A stretch of DNA of 64,000 bases from NCBI GenBank assembly GCA_023053545.1, contig JAKZAN010000222.1, forward strand, positions 1 through 64,000, in the 5' to 3' direction. The position numbers were made by a program, and so were the translations under genes. This DNA is from Lepidurus packardi. Lineage: Eukaryota; Arthropoda; Branchiopoda; Notostraca; Triopsidae. Numbering within the stretch: position 1 is the first letter of the stretch; each line of letters begins with the position of its first letter. The notes beneath the pieces are model-generated. The model saw only the letters and a list, made by a program, of their open reading frames with translations, was not told the DNA's origin and searched no databases. Shown here one piece after another: positions 52,791-63,300 of the stretch.

Positions 52791-55700
52791 TTCCTTAATT
52801 AATTCCTTACGGACTGAATTAATTTCATACGGACTGAATTAATTCATTACGGACTTAATTAATCGATTACGGACTGAATTAATTCCTTACGTACTGAACT
52901 TATTCCTTACGGACTGAATTAATTCCTTACGGACTGAATTAATTCCTTACGGACTGAATTAATTCCTTACGGACTGAATTAATACCTTACGGACTGAATT
53001 AAATCCTTACGGACTGAATTAATTCCTTACGGACTGAATTAATTCCTTACGGACTGAATTAATTCCTTACTGATTGAATTAATTCCTTACGGACTGAATT
53101 AATTCCTTACGGACTGAATTAATTCCTTACGGACTGAAATAATTCCTTACTGACTGAATTAAATCCTTACGGACTGAATTAATTCCTTTCGGACTGAATT
53201 AGTTCCTTAAGGACTGAATTAATTCCTTACGTACTTAATTAATTCCTTACGGTCTGAATTAATTCCGTACGGATTTTATTAATTCCTTACGGAATGAATT
53301 AATTCATTACGGACTGAAGAAATTCCTTACGAACTGAATTAATTCCGTACGGATTTTATTAATTCCTTACGGACTGAATTAATTCATTACGGACTGAAAT
53401 AATTCCTTACGGACTGAATTAATTCCTTACGGACTGAATTAATTCCTTACGGACTGAATTAATTCCTTACGGACTTAATTAATTCCTTACGGACTGAATT
53501 AATTCCTTACGGACTGAATTAATTCCTTACTGACTGAATTAAATCCTTTCGGACTGAATTAATTCCTTTCGGACTGAATTAATTCCTTACGGTCTGAATT
53601 AATTCCGTACGGATTTTATTAATTCCTTACGGAATGAATTAATTCATTACGGACTGAAGAAATTCCTTACGAACTGAATTAATTCCGTACGGATTTTATT
53701 AATTCCTTACGGACTGAATTAATTCATTACGGACTGAAATAATTCCTTACGGACTGAATTAATTCCTTACGGACTGAATTAATTCCTTACGGACTGAATT
53801 AATTCCTTACGGACTTAATTAATTCCTTACGGACTGAATTAATTCCTTACGGACTGAAATAATTCCTTACTGACTGAATTAAATCCTTTCGGACTGAATT
53901 AATTCCTTTCGGACTGAATTAGTTCCTTAAGGACTGAATTAATTCCTTACGTACTTAATTAATTCCTTACGGTCTGAAATAATTCCGTACGGATTTTATT
54001 AATTCCTTACGGAATGAAATAATTCATTACGGACTGAAGAAATTCCTTACGAACTGAATTAATTCCGTACGGATTTTTTTAATTCCTTACGGACTGAATT
54101 AATTCATTACGGACTGAAATAATTCCTTACGGACTGAATTAATTCATTACGGACTGAATTAATTTCATACGGACTGAATTAATTCATTACGGACTTAATT
54201 AATCGATTACGGACTGAATTAATTCCTTACGTACTGAACTTATTCCTTACGGACTGAATTAATTCCTTACGGACTGAATTAATACCTTACGGACTGAATT
54301 AAATCCTTACGGACTGAATTAATTCCTTACGGACTGAATTAATTCCTTACGGACTGAATTAATTCCTTACTGACTGAATTAATTCCTTACGGACTGAATT
54401 AATTCCTTACGGACTGAATTAATTCCTTACGGACTGAATTAATTCCGTACGGATTTTATTAATTCCTTACGGACTGAATTAATTCCGTACGGATTTTATT
54501 AATTCCTTACGGACTGAATAAATTCCTTACGAACTGAATTAATTCCGTACGGATTTTATTAATTCCTTACGGACTGAATTAATTAATTACGGACTGAATT
54601 AATTCCTTACGGACTGAATTAATTCCTTACGGACTGAATTAATTCCTTAATTAATTCCTTACGGACTGAATTAATTTCATACGGACTGAATTAATTCATT
54701 ACGGACTTAATTAATCGATTACGGACTGAATTAATTCCTTACGTACTGAACTTATTCCTTACGGACTGAATTAATTCCTTACGGACTGAATTAATTCCTT
54801 ACGGACTGAATTAATTCCTTACGGACTGAATTAATTCCTTACGGACTGAATTAATACCTTACGGACTGAATTAAATCCTTACGGACTGAATTAATTCCTT
54901 ACGGACTGAATTAATTCCTTACGGACTGAATTAATTCCTTACTGACTGAATTAATTCCTTACGGACTGAATTAATTCCTTACGGACTGAATTAATTCCTT
55001 ACGGACTGAAATAATTCCTTACTGACTGAATTAAATCCTTACGGACTGAATTAATTCCTTTCGGACTGAATTAGTTCCTTAAGGACTGAATTAATTCCTT
55101 ACGTACTTAATTAATTCCTTACGGTCTGAATTAATTCCGTACGGATTTTATTAATTCCTTACGGAATGAATTAATTCATTACGGACTGAAGAAATTCCTC
55201 ACGAACTGAATTAATTCCGTACGGATTTTACTAATTCCTTACGGACTGAATTAATTCATTACGGACTGAAATAATTCCTTACGGACTGAATTAATTCCTT
55301 ACGGACTGAATTAATTCCTTACGGACTGAATTAATTCCTTACGGACTTAAATAATTCCTTACGTACTTTATTAATTCCTTACGGTCTGAATTAATTCCGT
55401 ACGGATTTTATTAATTCCTTACGGACTGAATCAATTCCGTACAGATTTTATTAATTCCTTACGGACTGAATAAATTCCTTACGAACTGAATTAATTCCGT
55501 ACGGATTTTATTAATTCCTTACGGACTGAATTAATTCATTACGGACTGAATTAATTCATTACGGACTGAAATAATTCCTTACGGACTGAATTAATTCCTT
55601 ACGGACTGAATTAATTCCTTACGGACTGAATTAATTCCTTACGGACTTAATTAATTCCTTACGTACTTTATTAATTCCTTACGGTCTGAATTAATTCCGT

Positions 55701-56727
55701 ACGGATTTTATTAATTCCTTACGGACTGAATCAATTCCGTACAGATTTTATTAATTCCTTACGGACTGAATAAATTCCTTACGAACTGAATTAATTCCGT
55801 ACGGATTTTATTAATTCCTTACGGACTGAATTAATTCATTACGGACTGAATTAATTCCTTACGGACTGAATTAATTCCTTAATTAATTCCTTACGGACTG
55901 AACTAATTTCATACGGACTGAATTAATTCATTACGGACTTAATTAATCGATTACGGACTGAATTAATTCCTTACGTACTGAACTTATTCCTTACGGACTG
56001 AATTAATTCCTTACGGACTGAATTAATACCTTACGGACTGAATTAAATCCTTACGGACTGAATTAATTCCTTACGGACTGAATTAATTCCTTACGGACTG
56101 AATTAATTCCTTACTGACTGAATTAATTCCTTACGGACTGAATTAATTCCTTACGGACTGAATTAATTCCTTACGGACTGAATTAATTCCTTACGGACTT
56201 AATTAATTCCTTACGTAATTAATTAATTCCTTACGGTCTGAATTAATTCCGTACGGATTTTATTAATTCCTTACGGACTGAATTAATTCATTACGGACTT
56301 AATTAATCCATTACGGACTGAATTATTTCCTTACGTACTGAAGTTATTCCTTACGGACTGAATTAATTCCTTACGTACTGAAATAATTCCTTACGGACTG
56401 AATTAATTCCTTACGGACTGAATTAATTCCTTACGGACTGAATTAATTCCTTACGGACTGAATTAATTCCTTACGGACTGAATTAATTCCTTAATTAATT
56501 CCTTACGGACTGAATTAATTTCATACGGACTGAATTAATTCATTACGGACTTAATTAATCGATTACGGACTGAATTAATTCCTTACGTACTGAACTTATT
56601 CCTTACGGACTGAATTAATTCCTTACGGACTGAATTAATTCCTTACGGACTGAATTAATTCCTTACGGACTGAATTAATACCTTACGGACTGAATTAAAT
56701 CCTTACGGACTGAATTAATTCCTTACG
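52791..56727 (+). repeat. ~3.9-kb segmental duplication, copy 2
   Basis: Matches 39,514-43,450 at a constant 13,277-bp offset, with J sites 54643, 55875 and 56487. All the rare variants of copy 1 are present at the expected positions, for example the seven-T run near 54,072, CTCACGAACTG near 55,208, ATTTTACTAATTCC near 55,228 and TACGTAATTAATTAATT near 56,215. The match ends about 240 bp past the J at 56487, where copy 1 goes on to ACTGATTGAATT and copy 2 to ACTGAAATAATT. Unlike copy 1, its surroundings contain no inversion. Confidence 0.88.
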
Positions 56728-57318
56728 GACTGAATTAATTCCTTACGGACTGAAATAATTCCTTACTGACTGAATTAAATCCTTACGGACTGAATTAATT
56801 CCTTTCGGACTGAATTAGTTCCTTAAGGACTGAATTAATTCCTTACGTACTTAATTAATTCCTTACGGTCTGAATTAATTCCGTACGGATTTTATTAATT
56901 CCTTACGGACTGAATTAATTCATTACGGACTGAAGAAATTCCTTACGGACTGAATTAATTCCGTACGGATTTTATTAATTCCTTACGGACTGAATTAATT
57001 CATTACGGACTGAAATAATTCCTTACGGACTGTATTAATTCCTTACGGACTGAATTAATTCCTTACGGACTTAATTAATTCCTTACGGACTTAATTAATT
57101 CCTTACGTACTTTATTAATTCCTTACGGTCTGAATTAATTCCGTACGGATTTTATTAATTCGTTACGGACTGAATCAATTCCGTACAGATTTTATTAATT
57201 CCTTACGGACTGAATAAATTCCTTACGAACTGAATTAATTCCGTACGGATTTTATTAATTCCTTACGGACTGAATTAATTCATTACGGACTGAATTAATT
57301 CCTTACGGACTGAATTAA
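56487..57318 (+). repeat. 832-bp HOR unit, third copy
   Basis: Same length and marker (TTCGTTACGG, about 57,159) as the units at 48111 and 50807. Private changes are ACTGTATTAATT near 57,031 and a CTTAATTAATT in place of ACTGAATT near 57,070, so it is slightly diverged. Its first 240 bp are also the end of the 3.9-kb segment. Confidence 0.86.
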
Positions 57319-60300
57319 TTCCTTAATTAATTCCTTACGGACTGAATTAATTTCATACGGACTGAATTAATTCATTACGGACTTAATTAATCGATTACGG
57401 ACTGAATTAATTCCTTACGTACTGAACTTATTCCTTATTGACTGAATTAATTCCTTACGGACTGAATTAATACCTTACGGACTGAATTAAATCCTTACGG
57501 ACTGAATTAATTCCTTACGGACTGAATTAATTCCTTACGGACTGAATTAATTCCTTACTGACTGAATTAATTCCTTACGGACTGAATTAATTCCTTACGG
57601 ACTGAATTAATTCTTTACGGACTGAATTAATTCCTTACGGACTTAATTAATTCCTTACGTACTTAATTAATTCCTTACGGTCTGAATTAATTCCGTACGG
57701 ATTTTATTAATTCCTTACGGACTGAATTAATTCATTACGGACTTAATTAATCCATTACGGACTGAATTATTTCCTTACGTACTGAAGTTATTCCTTACGG
57801 ACTGAATTAATTCCTTACGTACTGAAATAATTCCTTACGGACTGAATTAATTCCTTACGGACTGAATTAATTCCTTACGGACTGAATTAATTCCTTACGG
57901 ACTGAATTAATTCCTTACGGACTGAATTAATTCCTTAATTAATTCCTTACGGACTGAATTAATTTCATACGGACTGAATTAATTCATTACGGACTTAATT
58001 AATCGATTACGGACTGAATTAATTCCTTACGTACTGAACTTATTCCTTACGGACTGAATTAATTCCTTACGGACTGAATTAATTCTTTCCGGACTGAATT
58101 AAATCCTTACGGACTGAATTAATACCTTACGGACTGAATTAAATCCTTACGGACTGAATTAATTCCTTACGGACTGAATTAATTCCTTACGGACTGAAAT
58201 AATTCCTTACTGACTGAATTAAATCCTTACGGACTGAATTAATTCCTTACGGACTGAATTAATTCCTTACGGACTGAATTAATTCCTTACGGACTGAAAT
58301 AATTCCTTACTGACTGAATTAAATCCTTACGGACTGAATTAATTCCTTTCGGACTGAATTAGTTCCTTAAGGACTGAATTAATTCCTTACGTACTTAATT
58401 AATTCCTTACGGTCTGAATTAATTCCGTACGGATTTTATTAATTCCTTACGGACTGAATTAATTCATTACGGACTGAAGAAATTCCTTACGGACTGAATT
58501 AATTCCGTACGGATTTTATTAATTCCTTACGGACTGAATTAATTCATTACGGACTGAAATAATTCCTTACGGACTGAATTAATTCCTTACGGACTGAATT
58601 AATTCCTTACGGACTGAATTTATTCCTTACGGACTTTATTAATTCCTTACGGTCTGAATTAATTCCGTACGGATTTTATTAATTCCTTACGGACTGAATC
58701 AATTCCGTACAGATTTTATTAATTCCTTACGGACTGAATAAATTCCTTACGAACTGAATTAATTCCGTACGGATTTTATTAATTCCTTACGGACTGAATT
58801 AATTCATTACGGACTGAATTAATTCCTTACGGACTGAATTAATTCCTTAATTAATTCCTTACGGACTGAATTAATTTCATACGGACTGAATTAATTCATT
58901 ACGGACTTAATTAATCGATTACGGACTGAATTAATTCCTTACGTACTGAACTTATTCCTTACGGACTGAATTAATTCCTTACGGACTGAATTAATACCTT
59001 ACGGACTGAATTAAATCCTTACGGACTGAATTAATTCCTTACGGACTGAATTAATTCCTTACGGACTGAATTAATTCCTTACTGACTGAATTAATTCCTT
59101 ACGGACTGAATTAATTCCTTACGGACTGAATTAATTCTTTACGGACTGAATTAATTCCTTACGGACTTAATTAATTCCTTACGTACTTAATTAATTCCTT
59201 ACGGTCTGAATTAATTCCGTACGGATTTTATTAATTCCTTACGGACTGAATTAATTCATTACGGACTTAATTAATCCATTACGGACTGAATTATTTCCTT
59301 ACGTACTGAAGTTATTCCTTACGGACTGAATTAATTCCTTACGTACTGAAATAATTCCTTACGGACTGAATTAATTCCTTACGGACTGAATTAATTCCTT
59401 ACGGACTGAATTAATTCCTTACGGACTGAATTAATTCCTTACGGACTGAATTAATTCCTTAATTAATTCCTTACGGACTGAATTAATTTCATACGGACTG
59501 AATTAATTCATTACGGACTTAATTAATCGATTACGGACTGAATTAATTCCTTACGTACTGAACTTATTCCTTACGGACTGAATTAATTCCTTACGGACTG
59601 AATTAATTCTTTCCGGACTGAATTAAATCCTTACGGACTGAATTAATACCTTACGGACTGAATTAAATCCTTACGGACTGAATTAATTCCTTACGGACTG
59701 AATTAATTCCTTACGGACTGAAATAATTCCTTACTGACTGAATTAAATCCTTACGGACTGAATTAATTCCTTACGGACTGAATTAATTCCTTACGGACTG
59801 AATTAATTCCTAACGGACTGAAATAATTCCTTACTGACTGAATTAAATCCTTACGGACTGAATTAATTCCTTACGTACTTTATTAATTCCTTACGGTCTG
59901 AATTAATTCCGTACGGATTTTATTAATTCCTTACGGACTGAATTAATTCCGTACGGATTTTATTAATTCCTTACGGACTGAATAAATTCCTTACGAACTG
60001 AATTAATTCCGTACGGATTTTATTTATTCCTTACGGACTGAATTAATTAATTACGGACTGAATTAATTCCTTACGGACTGAATTAATTCCTTACGGACTG
60101 AATTAATTCCTTAATTAATTCCTTACGGACTGAATTAATTTCATACGGACTGAATTAATTCATTACGGACTTAATTAATCGATTACGGACTGAATTAATT
60201 CCTTACGTACTGAACTTATTCCTTACGGACTGAATTAATTCCTTACGGACTGAATTAATTCCTTACGGACTGAATTAATTCCTTACGGACTGAATTAATA

Positions 60301-63300
60301 CCTTACGGACTGAATTAAATCCTTACGGACTGAATTAATTCCTTACGGACTGAATTAATTCCTTACGGACTGAAATAATTCCTTACTGACTGAATTAAAT
60401 CCTTACGGACTGAATTAATTCCTTAATTAATTCCTTACGGACTGAATTAATTTCATACGGACTGAATTAATTCATTACGGACTTAATTAATCGATTACGG
60501 ACTGAATTAATTCCTTACGTACTGAACTTATTCCTTACGGACTGAATTAATTCCTTACGGACTGAATTAATACCTTACGGACTGAATTAAATCCTTACGG
60601 ACTGAATTAATTCCTTACGGACTGAATTAATTCCTTACGGACTGAATTAATTCCTTACTGACTGAATTAATTCCTTACGGACTGAATTAATTCCTTACGG
60701 ACTGAATTAATTCTTTACGGACTGAATTAATTCCTTACGGACTTAATTAATTCCTTACGTACTTAATTAATTCCTTACGGTCTGAATTAATTCCGTACGG
60801 ATTTTATTAATTCCTTACGGACTGAATTAATTCATTACGGACTTAATTAATCCATTACGGACTGAATTATTTCCTTACGTACTGAAGTTATTCCTTACGG
60901 ACTGAATTAATTCCTTACGTACTGAAATAATTCCTTACGGACTGAATTAATTCCTTACGGACTGAAATAATTCCTTACGGACTGAATTAATTCCTTACGG
61001 ACTGAATTAATTCCTTACGGACTGAATTAATTCCTTACGGACTGAATTAATTCCTTACGGACTGAATTAATTCCTTAATTAATTCCTTACGGACTGAATT
61101 AATTTCATACGGACTGAATTAATTCATTACGGACTTAATTAATCGATTACGGACTGAATTAATTCCTTACGGACTGAATTAATTCCTTACGGACTGAATT
61201 AATTCCTTACGGACTGAATTAATTCCTTACGGACTGAATTAATTCCTTAATTAATTCCTTACGGACTGAATTAATTTCATACGGACTGAATTAATTCATT
61301 ACGGACTTAATTAATCGATTACGGACTGAATTAATTCCTTACGTACTGAACTTATTCCTTACGGACTGAATTAATTCCTTACGGACTGAATTAATTCTTT
61401 CCGGACTGAATTAAATCCTTACGGACTGAATTAATACCTTACGGACTGAATTAAATCCTTACGGACTGAATTAATTCCTTACGGACTGAATTAATTCCTT
61501 ACGGACTGAAATAATTCCTTACTGACTGAATTAAATCCTTACGGACTGAATTAATTCCTTACGGACTGAATTAATTCCTTACGGACTGAATTAATTCCTT
61601 ACGGACTGAAATAATTCCTTACTGACTGAATTAAATCCTTACGGACTGAATTAATTCCTTACGTACTTTATTAATTCCTTACGGTCTGAATTAATTCCGT
61701 ACGGATTTTATTAATTCCTTACGGACTGAATTAATTCCGTACGGATTTTATTAATTCCTTACGGACTGAATAAATTCCTTACGAACTGAATTAATTCCGT
61801 ACGGATTTTATTAATTCCTTACGGACTGAATTAATTAATTACGGACTGAATTAATTCCTTACGGACTGAATTAATTCCTTACGGACTGAATTAATTCCTT
61901 AATTAATTCCTTACGGACTGAATTAATTTCATACGGACTGAATTAATTCATTACGGACTTAATTAATCGATTACGGACTGAATTAATTCCTTACGTACTG
62001 AACTTATTCCTTACGGACTGAATTAATTCCTTACGGACTGAATTAATTCCTTACGGACTGAATTAATTCCTTACGGACTGAATTAATACCTTACGGACTG
62101 AATTAAATCCTTACGGACTGAATTAATTCCTTACGGACTGAATTAATTCCTTACGGACTGAAATAATTCCTTACTGACTGAATTAAATCCTTACGGACTG
62201 AATTAATTCCTTACGGACTGAATTAATTCCTTACGGACTGAATTAATTCCTTACGGACTGAAATAATTCCTTACTGACTGAATTAAATCCTTACGGACTG
62301 AATTAATTCCTTACGTACTTTATTAATTCCTTACGGTCTGAATTAATTCCGTACGGATTTTATTAATTCCTCACGGACTGAATTAATTCCGTACGGATTT
62401 TATTAATTCCTTACGGACTGAATAAATTCCTTACGAACTGAATTAATTCCGTACGGATTTTATTAATTCCTTACGGACTGAATTAATTAATTACGGACTG
62501 AATTAATTCCTTACGGACTGAATTAATTTCTTACGGACTGAATTAATTCCTTAATTAATTCCTTACGGACTGAATTAATTTCATACGGACTGAATTAATT
62601 CATTACGGACTTAATTAATCGATTACGGACTGAATTAATTCCTTACGTACTGAACTTATTCCTTACGGACTGAATTAATTCCTTACGGACTGAATTAATT
62701 CCTTACGGACTGAATTAATTCCTTACGGACTGAATTAATACCTTACGGACTGAATTAAATCCTTACGGACTGAATTAATTCCTTACGGACTGAATTAATT
62801 CCTTACGGACTGAAATAATTCCTTACTGACTGAATTAAATCCTTACGGACTGAATTAATTCCTTAATTAATTCCTTACGGACTGAATTAATTTCATACGG
62901 ACTGAATTAATTCATTACGGACTTAATTAATCGATTACGGACTGAATTAATTCCTTACGTACTGAACTTATTCCTTACGGACTGAATTAATTCCTTACGG
63001 ACTGAATTAATACCTTACGGACTGAATTAAATCCTTACGGACTGAATTAATTCCTTACGGACTGAATTAATTCCTTACGGACTGAATTAATTCCTTACTG
63101 ACTGAATTAATTCCTTACGGACTGAATTAATTCCTTACGGACTGAATTAATTCTTTACGGACTGAGTTAATTCCTTACGGACTTAATTAATTCCTTACGT
63201 ACTTAATTAATTCCTTACGGTCTGAATTAATTCCGTACGGATTTTATTAATTCCTTACGGACTGAATTAATTCATTACGGACTTAATTAATCCATTACGG

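Larger units (their letters stand above)
27061..54180 (+). repeat. J-less TTTCAT cassettes
   Basis: At nine places the TTTCAT, TTCATT, CGATT cassette begins without the J deletion. TTTCAT starts near 27,082, 30,453, 37,642, 38,022, 38,342, 40,883, 45,083, 47,531 and 54,163. In all but 30,453 the preceding monomer is TTCATTACGG. Such joins skip the consensus-plus-J stretch that normally separates the end of one HOR from the next cassette and are probably one ancestral deletion later copied. The 30,453 case is instead the breakpoint of the 2,168-bp duplication. Confidence 0.8.
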
